Assembly (NCBI GenBank): GCA_024291935.2
Contig: CM044322.1
Span: forward strand, 28,519,405 to 28,583,404
From: Okapia johnstoni
Lineage: Eukaryota > Chordata > Mammalia > Artiodactyla > Giraffidae
Direction: 5' to 3'
Length of the DNA: 64,000 nucleotides
A program made the translations under genes and the position numbers. Below the pieces are notes generated by a model. It saw nothing but the letters and a program-made list of their open reading frames with translations, made no database searches and was not told the origin of the DNA. Shown here piece after piece: positions 44,501-55,330 of the stretch (positions are counted from its first letter, which is position 1; each line of letters opens with the position of its first letter).

Positions 44501-45614
44501 TGAGCAGGATCTGAGTCTTCCTATCCTTCTCTTTGGTCTCCTTGTGGAGGTGACATCAGCTCAGTGCTGGGGCTGGGATGCTAAGGCACAGCTAAAGGAG
44601 GGGTCTGGTCCTCCTGTTGGGAGCTCACCCCTACTGGGAGCTGAGACTTGCTTTCAGGAGATGAGTCCTGGGATGCCTGGTCTGTACTATCTCCTGCCTG
44701 GAGGAGGCAGGTAAGGCGCTGAGCCCAAAGGACACAAAAGGCTCCAATAGAGAATGGGAGGAGGGGAATGACTTTGGTAGGGGACCAGGTGTATCCTGCT
44801 CAGGTCCAGGGCAAGGCAGTGCCATGTTGGACATTCTCTGAGCCATTCCTCACCTTTCCTGCACTGGGAGGTAGAGCTGCAGGGACAGGTGAGAGAGCCA
44901 GGCTTGGAGCAGATACCTGCATTAGTCTTCAGGCTTCTGTGAAGGGGCAGCTGTGGGAAGGGGAATAGAAATGCACGAGGAGGAGCCAGCTTTCCAGGTC
45001 TGGGTCCAGGACCTAATATGGTGGCATGGCAGATGCTGGAGACAGAGTGAGGCCAGGCAGCGAGTCCCTCAGGGCTCACCCGGGTGGCATTCTCATTAGG
45101 CCCAGGAAGTTGGGGCTTTGAGGAACTGGCTCAGAGTAGCCTGTGATTTGAGGCACTGCATCCTGTCCTGAAGGACAGAGGAGCACAGAGCTTTCCAGGG
45201 GAGCATGTTGTAGGGGGCGGGTCCCACCTAGAGGCATCTTGGTTGGGATTTTCCTGCAGGGAGATGCTTCCTGCTCCATGGACTATTCTAGGAAAGCTGT
45301 GGGTGCTGGCCAGCATGTGTGTGTGTATGTGTGTGTGTGGAGGTGGGCGAGAGATACATATAGCTTTTGCTTTATGACCAAGCTAGAAGCCGGCCACAAA
45401 GCAAGGTCAAAGACAGCGGACCCTCACTCACGACCCTGCAATGTGGCAGGCAGAAGCTTGGGCTTCTGCTTGGAGCTCTGGTGTCTGTGGCTTAGCTGGG
45501 GCCCCAGCTGGTCTATAACAAGGGGAGCCTGTCTCTCCTGCCTGCCCCCTCCCCACCTGGTCCCCAGCAGTGCGGCCCATTTCATCATTTCTCTTTCCTA
45601 GAGTCTGGGTTTGG
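44501..45614. other. Unique sequence
   Basis: No gene is recognised. A short (TG)n run lies at 45317-45339. Confidence 0.45.
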
Positions 45615-45820
45615 GGACTTGCCTTAATTAAGTAATGATTATTTCAGTTTCCCTTAAAAAAATTAATCAGAGACATCCCAGCTGCCAATGGAGGTCTGAT
45701 CGGCTGCGATAACCAGTGTGCCCACACGGCAGTGATGGGATTCCAGCCCCGAGCACGGAAACTTGACATTCTTGACAGCCTGGAAATGTAGGATTTCCGT
45801 TTGGCTTGTGGTAACACTGA
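45615..45820. promoter_or_regulatory. Candidate conserved non-coding element
   Basis: Non-repeat AT-rich island with palindromic TTAATTAA (45624-45631) and TAATGATTA (45633-45641), both homeodomain-type sites, then a mixed stretch with 'cggctgcgataaccagtg'. It begins a group of similar islands. The enhancer role is inferred. Confidence 0.45.
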
Positions 45821-46029
45821 GGCAGCCCCAGGGACCCTGTCTCCTGCTTGGCAGCAGCAGCATCCCCGCCATGGGGGGCTGGCTGGAGTGAGCAGCTTCA
45901 GCAGTGGGGCATCCTGCCCTGTTGGGCTGCCCTGCTCCCCCTTTCCCTCTCTGCCCTTCCAGGAAGCTTCCAGAACCCCCCTTGACTCTGGCCCACGGGC
46001 CAGCGGCTGTGGAGCCTGGGCCCCCGGCC

Positions 46030-46520
46030 AGCCTCCTCAGCTCCCCCTCTGCCCACGGAACTCACCGTTTCTGCGCTATCGTGCCCTCTATCGCCTTTGT
46101 GCAAAACGTAATCCACAAAATGCTTTCGTGGTAACCTTATCCGTCGCAGCCGGCGATAGCATCTCGCGGCCCCGTGACAGGCAGGAACTTGCAAGCATGG
46201 AGTTAATAATGCAGACTTTCAGAAAAGGAGGCTGGCAGAGGGGGCCGCAGCCGGGAATAAAGGAGGCCGGTGTGGCCGTAATTGGGACCATGTGAACTTC
46301 CTCGGAGGAGGATTAGGGGGAAGAGACAGGCCTTGCCCGCGAAGATTAGTTTCAATTAGATGGGCTGGAGGCGAAAGGCCGGGCTCGGTGGAAGATTAAA
46401 ACAAGAAGGGGAAAGTTTCCGTGGCGGTGGCTCCGGGCCTGCAGCGCTCGGCGAGATCTGCTAATTGAAGGCAAAGCGTGCACGGCGTTCTTCGGAAGAA
46501 CTCGCGTTAATTGATTCGAT
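46030..46520. promoter_or_regulatory. Strong candidate conserved element, CpG-rich
   Basis: About 490 non-repeat bases mix AT-rich homeodomain-like sites ('gagttaataatgc', 'ttcaattagatgg', 'gctaattgaagg', 'gcgttaattgattcg') with dense CpGs (seven at 46141-46176). A 15-base inverted repeat GTTCTT-CGG-AAGAAC (46487-46501) contains an ETS-like CGGAAG core. Such composition is typical of developmental enhancers or promoters. No coding frame is convincing. Confidence 0.5.
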
Positions 46521-47039
46521 GCCGGCTCTGCTTCGAGGCCTTTCCCCTGCTCGCCCCACCCCCATGCCCTTTCCAGATATTCATGTGTGCTGGAAACCAC
46601 TTCGGGTGGGGCGGGCTGCAGTGCCCAGCTGGCTGAGGGTAGCAAGGGGGCAGTGGTCCCAGGCTGCCCTTGCTGGGCACCGGCCCTGTCACTGGGGCTC
46701 CATACTTGGTGGCAGTGTTGATGCCACTACAGGGTCTGGAGGGCAAGGAGGGCATCTTCCTTCCTTCCTGCTTTCTTTCCTTCCAGGATGGGCAGAGGTG
46801 GGGGGACCTGGTCCTAGCCGGTGGGTTGCAGTCCTGCCCTCTGCCCTAGTCCCTGGAGAGGCTCTGTGCTCCACGGTGGACCCTCTACACGGTGTCTTGA
46901 GGCTGGTGCTCGAGCCGGAGGCAGGTGCCAGGTGTGGCTGGGGTGTTTGCTTGCATGTCGGGGGCAAACCCAGTTGCTTCCTGGAACTTCCTGGGGCTGC
47001 TCCCCTCCAGGCCTTCAAGCACGTAGTGTGCGCGTGTGT
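46521..47039. other. GC-rich unique sequence
   Basis: The 193-codon plus frame (46465-47046) starts inside the candidate element and has no domain. No gene is called. Confidence 0.4.
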
Positions 47040-47235
47040 TTTATAAATCCTTCCCATTGTAATGACAGCTAAATTATGGAAAATGCATTTTCACAGCTGG
47101 TGAGAAAAGCCATTAGCATTAATCAAGGACCAACCTCGTTGGGGATTCTCGGACTGAGTTTGTTGGTGAAGTTATGGACGTGCTCAACAGTCATTAATGG
47201 GATTCGTTCGAAATGGGGGCTGATCATTCATCTTT
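47040..47235. promoter_or_regulatory. Candidate conserved non-coding element
   Basis: AT-rich non-repeat island: TGACAG (47063-47068, MEIS/TALE-like), 'gctaaattatggaaaatgc', 'gccattagcattaatcaagg' and 'cagtcattaatgggattcg'. Several TAAT cores lie within 200 bases. The enhancer role is inferred. Confidence 0.48.
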
Positions 47236-47625
47236 ACACAGGGCTTGGGGAGCCTCCTTGCTCGGAGTGGGGGGCTGGGCTCACTGTGGGGCACCTTGAG
47301 GTCGCACGTCCTCCACCCTTTCCTGGGTGGGAAGGCCTCTGGTTTTGGGGACCCACTTACAACTGAGAGTCACCTTTGTCTCAGGAGCCAGGGGATATAG
47401 TCCTGGTGATGTCTGTGGCCTCATTGATCCCCTAGCAGGGGACAGGCATCAGGGGATGTCCTCATGGTCTTGGTATCGGCTAGATCCACTCACTGGATGT
47501 GTGGCTGGAGCCTCAGCGTCCTCTAAGCCCAGAGTGCTTGCCAGTCCTTCAGATCCTCTGGGTCCCTGCAGCGTCTGAGCTCAGTCCCCCTGGAGAACCT
47601 GTCATCCAGTGCACAGTAGGTGCTG
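47236..47625. other. GC-rich unique sequence
   Basis: Nothing is recognised. Confidence 0.4.
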
Positions 47626-47709
47626 AGAGGTGCCGGGGAGTGAATTGTAAACAGTCAAGCAATTGGCAAGTTCTAGATTTTAAACAGTAGCTCCATTAAG
47701 GCCCTGTGC

Positions 47710-48440
47710 TGGGGTAATTTAAAAAAAATTTTGATTTTGGAATACTTTTAGATGAAAACTATTTTATTATAAAAATTTTTTAAACAATTTTATTTTAGAG
47801 TAGAAGATTTACAGAGTCTAGAGTTCCTGTGCAACCCTCTTTCTGGGATACTTTCCAACCCCTCGTCCCTCCAGTGTAATTGCCAGAGGAACATCGGATG
47901 AGCTGAGACTGATAGGCCTTCTACAGGACACTGACTGGTCCTCTCGCAGAGCATCCGCACCCTGCCACTCTGCCACTGTTAACATCACCACGAGCACATG
48001 TCAGGGTATGACCCCGGCAAGACTTGGCAAGGGACCCCAGGCTCTACCCCAAGTCACCTGTTACTGTCCCGCTCTGTGGCAGGACAGAGCCCTGTCCAGG
48101 CACTGGTCAGCGTATTGTCTCCTAGTCTCATCAGGCCTGTGACAGCCCTGGGTCTTCTCTTGTTTTCTATGACTTTGTCAATTTTGAGGAAGATTGGTTG
48201 GCCAGGTGTCTGGAGGGTGTCCCTATTTTGGGTTTATCTGATGTTTTTCTCAAGGTTAGATGGGGGCTGTGGGTTTTGGGAAGAACATCTCTAGGTATGG
48301 TGCCCCCGTCACATTGTGGGGGAACCTGGGGTCACTTGACATCACAGGGGATGTTGGCCTGGATCTTCTGGTTAATTAAGGCAGTGTCTGCCAGGTGTCA
48401 ACTCTGTAAGGTTAGTATTGGGAGGGGCAGAGACTAAATG
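47710..48440 (-). mobile_element. Old L1 (L1ME-like), antisense
   Basis: 'tttacagagtctagagttcc', 'ccactgttaacatcacc', 'ctatgactttgtcaattttg', 'gggtttatctgatgtttttc' and 'taaggcagtgtctgccaggt' follow the inverted 3' region of an ancient L1. Confidence 0.65.
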
Positions 48441-49360
48441 CTATCTCCTGTGGGGCGTGTCCAAACGTGGTGTTTCTTAGCCAGAACCATTTGTCCTTTC
48501 CCTTTATCTCTCTCTCTTTCTTCCCTTCCTCCCTCCTCTTTCTTCCTTTTTTCTTGCTTCTGTTGAGGCAGTCTGAGTACAGGTTGGAAAAGAATTTCCA
48601 GACTCAGAGCACTTCAGAAGGGAGTGAGTTTATTAAGAACAAAGAGCAGAGATAATGTGGGCACTGCGAGCGCAGCAGGCCTGGCAGACCAGGAGGAGTC
48701 AACAATTTTCATGGGTTAATAGCCAATTTTTGTAGCCTCAAGACAAAGAAAAGTCCTGCTGGGAGGGTGGCATTAGGTGATCAGTTAGGGTGCTGTATTG
48801 TGACTATCAGCGTGGGCATCTTTGCCTTACTTGGGGTCAGGAAGCCTGCAAGTGATCATTAGGGGCTTTTGGCAGCAGTTATAAAGGGGCTCAGTCAGTC
48901 CCGGAGGTGACCTTGGTTCTGGGCTCCGCTTCTGTGGCCTTGGTGCGAGGCCTCACACCTGAGCCTCGTGGTAGGACTCAACAACTTCCCTCCTTCCTTC
49001 CTTTTTCTTTCTTTCTTTCTTTTAATCATTTGTATCAGTGTGAACTCATAGACATCTATTTTACACTTTCAGTTACAATCCAATATTGTGGTATTTGTTT
49101 TGTGGCTTAAGCTTTTCCAGCTTTGGCTGTTGGAAGCTCATTCAGTTGACCCCATGTCCCTCTGACCTGCCCCATACTTGTGTCTTTTGAGCACTTTCTT
49201 ATCCTCTGCACTGTGAAGTGCTCCAAGCACATCCAGTTCTCTGAGGACTCCTGGTTCCTTTATTGGGGAAAGAATTAGAAACCAGGATTTGGGTGCTGTG
49301 GTGCTTGTAGCTGCTTGTGTCACTGCTGTGCCTCTCAGCAGACAGAACTAGGTAAGCTAT
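48441..49360. other. Unassigned sequence with pyrimidine-rich tracts
   Basis: (CTTT/CCTT)n-like tracts lie at about 48507-48562 and 48988-49024. Nothing else is recognised. Confidence 0.4.
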
Positions 49361-49369
49361 GAATGTGTA

Positions 49370-49455
49370 CCCACTGTGTATACACACATGTGTACTAACC
49401 TATGTACATACATGTGTACTAAGCCTTGTATGCACATGCATGTGTATACATATAC
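49370..49455. repeat. (TACATGTG)n-like microsatellite, left part
   Basis: Alternating purine-pyrimidine repeat ('cacacatgtgtac', 'gtacatacatgtgtac'), split by a Bov-tA and continued at 49657-49725. Confidence 0.8.
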
Positions 49456-49656
49456 ATGTGCTGTGTGCTTGGTCACTCAGTTGTGTCCGACTCTTTGCAA
49501 CCACATGGGCTATATGGTCCATGGAATTCTCCAGGCCAGAATACTGGAGTGCGTGGCCTTTCCCTTCTCCAGGGGCTCTTCCCGACCCAAGGATCAAACC
49601 CAGGTCTCCCGCATTGCTGGCAGATTCTTTACCAGCTGAGTCACCATGGAAGCCCA
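49456..49656 (-). mobile_element. Bov-tA SINE inside a microsatellite
   Basis: Antisense Bov-tA2-type copy 'gtgtgcttggtcactcagtt' to 'agtcaccatggaagccc'. Confidence 0.94.
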
Positions 49657-49725
49657 TATGCATGTATACTAGCCCTCAAATATATATATGTGTGTACTAA
49701 CTCATGAATATACATGTACCTATAG
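49657..49725. repeat. (TATATGTG)n-like microsatellite, right part
   Basis: Continuation of the simple repeat ('catatgcatgtatac', 'tatatatatgtgtgtac'). Confidence 0.75.
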
Positions 49726-49737
49726 CTGTTAGGGTGG

Positions 49738-49900
49738 GTTTTTTTTTTCTTTTCTTTCTTTCTTTTTAAATTTTAAATTAGTTTATTTATCTATTTTTTA
49801 ACTTTACAATATTGTATTTGTTTTGCCATACATTGACATGAATCCACCATGGGTGTACATGTTTTCCCCTTCCAGGACCCCCCTCCCACCTCCCTCCCCA
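49738..49900 (-). mobile_element. Ruminant L1 (L1-BT-like) 3' end
   Basis: Inverted poly(A), then 'tttacaatattgtatttgtt' and 'gccatacattgacatgaatc'. It is a heavily 5'-truncated copy with a perfect 10-bp target duplication GTTAGGGTGG (49728-49737 and 49901-49910). Confidence 0.93.
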
Positions 49901-49910
49901 GTTAGGGTGG

Positions 49911-51404
49911 TTTTTAAAGGGCTGTGGAGAGATCTGGACTTGCCCTGAGAGAGTTGGGGGCAGACACTCTGGTGTAATATATGCTGAGGGTCAGGGAGTC
50001 AGTGGTGACTCTGCAGGTAAGGATTCAAGCTGACTTTGAGGGACAGGTAGAGGAAAGAGGTGAGTGTGATGCAGGTTCTGAGGGACAGAGAGGGCCAGGA
50101 CTACGAAGACCCTCCAGGGGTCAATGAGTAGACCTCTTTAGTCCCATGAATTAGGGAAGAGTTGGGCCTGAGTGGCCTCCACCTCTGTGGGCCTCTGGCC
50201 ATTTAAGAGCAGCTCAGCCTCTGTCCTCTGCCCAGTGAGGATAACAGTGGTGTCCAGGCTCCAACATTGCTCTGGGTGCTGGTTCCTGTGGGAGGAGTGG
50301 CACCCTGAATTCCTGGGTCTGGCGGGCACCTGGGACCCCTGGGGCTCAAGACAAGCCTAGATGCAGGGCTGGGGGCTGGGAGGCAGTGTCCTGAGTTGGG
50401 GGCCCCAGGAACCCCGAGGAGGACACCTTCCTTTGGGCAGGTGGAGTTGATGAGGGATGGGGGAAGACCCACGGGTGACAGACCCTGCTTCTGGGTGAGG
50501 TGACCCTGGAGGGAATGTGGGGGTTCTGGGGTCTGCCTTGAGGTCCAGACATCTTAGCTTTTAGTGACGTGGCCCTTTCCTCTAAGGGTCCAGGCCCAAG
50601 CAGCCCCTTTCTTGGTGGAGGCTGGTGCTTGCTCAGGGACTCCAGCTCCCGAGGCCCCCCTTGGGCCAAAGACACCCTGCTCCCTCTGAGGGTCAGCAGA
50701 AATACACCCTGGCCTCCCTGGGAGCGGGTGGAAGGAGCCATGGGCACAGACTAGCCTCCCTGCTTTGCAGGAGGAGGGTCTTGGTGGACCTGGAACACTC
50801 AGCACAGCCCCTGCATGCCGACCCTCTTCTTTCGAAGGCCAGCATGGCTGTTGGCAGGCAGGGCTGGCCCTCTGATCACCCAGATGCCATTCACTAACCC
50901 TCTTCTAGTCCTCTGCCCCCTCACCAAGGGACCATCTCGTTGGAGCTGGGCCTGAGGAGGTGGGTGACCCCACACGAAACCCACCCATAGAGCACCTCTC
51001 TGAATGCCCATGGGGGGAGCCCAGAAGTCCAGAAGCCCCCTGCCCATCCCTCCCCACATGGAGCTGGGAGGCCGACCGTATCTGTGTGCAGAGTCAGAGG
51101 CCGTGGGCGGGCCCAGCCTGTGGGACAGGTGTTTTATGGGGCAATGATCTCCCTCAGTCATCTACTCTCCATAAACCTGGGCGTCTGCCCTGAGAGGCTG
51201 GAGCTGGCTGGCTGTGAGGGCATTGATTTCGTTACCAGGCAGGACTGAGATACACGTTGCTGCCCCCTGGGGTGATTTTCACTCCAGTTGGTGCCGCAAT
51301 TCACACCCAGGATGTCTGGGTGCTGGGCTGGTCCTCACTCACCTCCTGATCCTGGATGCCCAGTGGACCCTGAGCGTGGGGGCGGTGGCGCCTTGGCTGG
51401 GTGC
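49911..51404. other. GC-rich, repeat-poor sequence
   Basis: No gene or repeat is recognised. Frames up to 133 codons on both strands are compositional. Confidence 0.45.
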
Positions 51405-51600
51405 ACAGGCCGGGATCAGATTTCATTTGCTAAATTTGGTGTAAACTTATAGGCGCGATTGATGAGGGGTTTTAAAGGTTCTTGTTCATTTGGGGCTGAA
51501 ACAACAGCATGTCAAGCTTCGAGCTGCAAATTCTTCAAAGTAAACGCAGTAATGATCAATTTATTAGCGATCGCCAGCAATAAATACCTGATTACCCCAT
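51405..51600. promoter_or_regulatory. Candidate conserved non-coding element
   Basis: Sharp AT-rich non-repeat island: 'tttgctaaatttggtgtaaa', 'cgcgattgatgagggg', 'gtaatgatcaatttattagc', the palindrome GCGATCGC (51567-51574) and 'gcaataaatacctgattacc'. It is flanked on both sides by ordinary GC-rich DNA. The enhancer role is inferred. Confidence 0.5.
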
Positions 51601-54469
51601 CTGGAGAGCCAGCTCTGGGCGCTGTGGGTGTGGGCTGATTGCCAGGTAAGGCGTAATGGCTTCGTGGCCCTGTCTCCCCAGGTCGCTCCCTCCTGGGCTG
51701 AGTGCCTTAGTCTTAGGGTAAGCTGACAGAACTGGGGTCTCCATCAGGGACCCACAAAACACTTCCCAGCGAGAAGAAGTCTGAGGGAGGCAGTTGGGGA
51801 GGTTTAAGAAGGAGATTCTCATCAGGCTGGGACCCTTGAGGTGGGGTCAGCTTGTATTGCTAGAGTCAGCAACCTGGGCCCCTCTAAAGCCTCCTTCTGT
51901 GGGTGGGTATGGGGGTAAATGCTTGTGGGGGTTTGCACGCAGGAACCAGCAGGCAGGCTTTCCAGCTAAGACGGGTCACTTGGTAGCCCCTCAGAAAGAA
52001 GAGCTGGGGGGCTTCAGTCCCTGAAGCATCAGGGGCCTGAAGGCCCTTTATGGGGCCTTGGCTGTGACTGCAGACCTGGCATGGGGTCTCTGCTTACCTT
52101 CCCCACATCATGGCCCCCAGCTCCCTGAAGTTTTGATGAAATCTATGACTTGTACAGAGGACTGTTCAGGTCCAGCAGGAGGGAGAGAGGGGAGCAGGCC
52201 AGGGGTCACCAGCTCTGCCTCCTGGCAGTGAGGGACAGCCCAGATGCCCTGCAGTAGGCGACTCGGGGGCCTGTCCCAGGGTGGCTCTGCCCCCGCCCCA
52301 TACTGTGACCTGAGAAGCAAACCTGGAAGCCAGTCAAGTGGTGGTGCACCCAAACCAGAGGTGCCCACTGGCTGACCACTCACAGAGAATCTGTGCTTGG
52401 AAAGGGGGCTGCCCTGGGAACCGGGGAGGACGAGGGTCTTCCCTGGGGATGCCCCTCCTCTGGCCAGGCCATTCCAAACGAAATCCCTGATCCATTCTGG
52501 TGCCCAAGCCCCGATCCCACTGGGGGCTTTTCCTGTGCTTCCTCCCCAAGCAGGCTTTCAGTCACGGGGGGCAGCTCTGGGGGCAGGGCTGCTGACTCCA
52601 GCATTTCCCTGAATTGAGACGGACTAGTTTCCCCAGGAAGAGAAATGGATATCAACAAACTTCCATCCTAAAGATCAAACGCTTCCTCCCGCCCGCCCAC
52701 CCCAAGGACCTCTCATAGCCTCCCCATTGCCCCTGCCCCCAGCCCTGCATGTGGGCGCTCAGGGCAAGGAGGGCGGGATGTGGAGGGGTGGGAGCTGGGC
52801 TGGCTGGACAGGCGAGGGGCTGTCCATGGCCCCTGTGCCCTTGAGCCAAGGCCATGTCCGTCAGGGCCTCTGAAACTCTGCCCCAGGAAAGGCCTGACTA
52901 GGTAGGGTAGGAATCGGTGTTCCCGTCCTCGGAGCTGGGTGGCCTGCGGGCTTTGTTGACAGCACCTCCTGCAGCGGGGCACCCAAGGATCCTGGGTGGC
53001 TCAGCACAACACATGGTTCTGAAGCCAGTGACCAGGATTTTTTGCTTAAAGTCTGCTCCAGGGATGTGCCCCCTGCCCCTGGTCCTGGCCCTCCCTCCAC
53101 CTTAGGGATCAGAGCTTTTAGCATCTCCTGTCACGGCTGTTTAGTAACCCACTGAGTGCAGTGTGGGGGGTTTCTCCACACCTCCGACCTGTGAGCCTCT
53201 ACTCACCAGGTGCAGAAATTGCTCATGTTGTGCCCCTCTTACGGAAGGCTCAGGGCCTTGCTGGCACAAGCTAGGCAGGGGTGTGGGCGGGGCTCTCACC
53301 CACAGGAAGGCCCCCAGGGGCAACGGCCCAGGTGGTGGGCACTAGGGAAGCCTGGATCCAGATGAAGGGCTCCTTGGTCTCCCCACTGACCTGCACCCCA
53401 GCCAGGCTTCTCCTGGGCTGTGTCCAGCTTGGCAAAGCCAGACCCCACCCTCTACAAATGGGGCTCTGGGGACAGGTGGGAGCTGCCAGACCCCTTCGGG
53501 TCTTGGGTTCTGAGTAGGATGAAGAGGTGCCCTTGTAATCAGGGTGGGTGATGACACCTGTGGGGGCCCTGGACAGGCCAAGGTGAGGAAGGGGCAAGTG
53601 GACGCTGACTGAGGATGTGGGAAGACGCAGACGAGGCCCCAGGGGGAGGCCTCCAAAGGGGCTTTTCACAGCTTGAGAGTCTCTCATGAGACAGAGGTGA
53701 CCGCTCCAAGACTGCCTGGGCACTGGAGCCAGGCTGGCTTCAACCCAGGTGTGCCCCACTTGATGGAGCAAGGGGAGTGGCGGCATGGCTGCAGTTTAGG
53801 GATGAGAGATGGCAGGGAAGTGGCGGGAGGAGAGACGGAGATAGACAGAGGTAGAGACAAAAATAGAGAAACAGAGAGAGGCAGAGGACAGGGCAGGATG
53901 CTGCCAAAATGGTGGTCCTGAGACCCTCACTCACGGTCAGTGCTCCCCCCCAACCCAGCCCCAACCCTCCCCAGCACTCCCAACCCCTTTTGGTCTGGAC
54001 TGGGGCTCTGGACAGGCTTCCCTAGAGAGATGACGGAAAGCCAGATGCGCCGGGATCTAATGTGGGGGGAGGGGGGCCTGGGCGGTGAGGTTGGAGGGGT
54101 ATCCAGGGCGTCAGCCAGTCCCTTCCACTCCAGGCCTGAGTCTGGCTTGCTCTCTGGCCCTGGTTCTGTTGCAGTGGCCGGAGTAGTGACTGCTGTGATG
54201 GTGACCTTGGCCAGGCCTCCCTAGAGTGAGGCTCCACTGTGAGCTAGGGTGAGGGACTGGTTCCAGAACTTCATGCCCACCCCTGTGTACCCCCAGCTGT
54301 GTCTCACTGCTGAGGAAGCCCAGGGTCTGAGAGAGGGGTGACCTCTGGGGAGCCCAGCCCTGGGTGATCAACCTGGCCAAGTATGCGGGACCCTGCCCAG
54401 CCCGTGGTGACATGCTAGATGGTACCCTGTAACTACTCCGCAGCCTGGTGCCCTGACAACAAGGCGGCG
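51601..54469. other. GC-rich, repeat-poor sequence
   Basis: No gene is recognised. A purine-rich patch lies at 53820-53895. The 171-codon minus frame (53271-53786) has no domain and faces overlapping plus frames. Confidence 0.45.
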
Positions 54470-54592
54470 TCATCAACTCAATGGACATGACTTTGAGTAA
54501 ACTCCAGGAGAGGGTGAAGGACAGGGAAGCCTGGAGTGCTGCGGTCCATGGGTTCGCAGAGAGTCAGACATGACTGAGCAACTGAACAACAA
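54470..54592 (+). mobile_element. BovB 3'-end fragment
   Basis: 'atcaactcaatggacatgac' to 'catgactgagcaactgaac', a short sense BovB tail and one of the few young repeats in the 45-62 kb region. Confidence 0.9.
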
Positions 54593-54814
54593 CTCAGCTG
54601 TCACCTCCACACTATGAGGATCAGAGAGGCATGGATGTGCTCGGGGACCCAGCTGCACATGGAGGGATGGGACCCTGCTGAGCGGGTGTCTCCATGGGGG
54701 GCTCGTACACCCACAGACCCTCAGCCCAAGGCTGCTGCCTGCCCGCAGGTTGACGGATTAGCCAGGCCGCCTGGCCCGGCTGGGCGCTCTCACTCCTTCC
54801 TAGCTGGGAAGAGA

Positions 54815-54940
54815 CGGCAGGCTCTGTTTATTTAGACTTTTCCTGAAGCTGACAGCTTGAATCAGCCTAATTTACCTGAAGTATACCAACCGTCCTTGTA
54901 TTTATTTTACGACATTTCACCGGGGTAACTCAATCCCCGC
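54815..54940. promoter_or_regulatory. Candidate conserved non-coding element
   Basis: AT-rich non-repeat island: TGTTTAT (forkhead-like, near 54824), 'gctgacagcttgaatcagcc', 'ctaatttacctgaagtatac', 'gtatttattttacgac'. The enhancer role is inferred. Confidence 0.47.
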
Positions 54941-55204
54941 CCTCCGCTGTCTTGTGACCTGGCCCAGGATGCATCTGTCTCCCATCCCCGCCGCCCGCCT
55001 CACGCTTCAAGGACACAGAGAGGCTTCCAGGGGAGAGCTGGGGGCCAGACTTATGGAGGGGGTTAGCCCCGATAACAGCGCAGGAGGTGCCATGCGCCTC
55101 TGGATTCAGGGTGAAGCCATGTCTCTGGTGCCCTGTGAGTGGGGGAGGAGATGTTGCCCCTGGAGTGGGGGGTCCCAGCGAGTGGCTCAGCATGGCTCCC
55201 TGAT
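54941..55204. other. GC-rich unique sequence
   Basis: Nothing is recognised. Confidence 0.4.
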
Positions 55205-55330
55205 CCTCACGTCATTTGCTGAGCTTCCCTCATGCTCGGGACTCGGGGCTGAGCACTCCATTGTGCCAGATGATGACCCATTTTGAAGGAGGGAAAGTCC
55301 CTCACCCAGGGTCAGGCATGGCGGGCCTCA
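55205..55330 (+). mobile_element. MIR SINE fragment
   Basis: 'tgctgagcttccctcatgct', 'gatgatgacccattttgaag' and 'ctcacccagggtcaggc' follow MIR order with an internal deletion. Confidence 0.5.

Noticed and set aside
46487..46501. Heat-shock element
   Set aside because: The inverted repeat lacks the GAA-2-TTC spacing of a heat-shock element.
46465..47046. 193-codon open frame next to the CpG-rich element
   Set aside because: No domain and no splice context; it extends out of an apparently non-coding element into ordinary GC-rich DNA.
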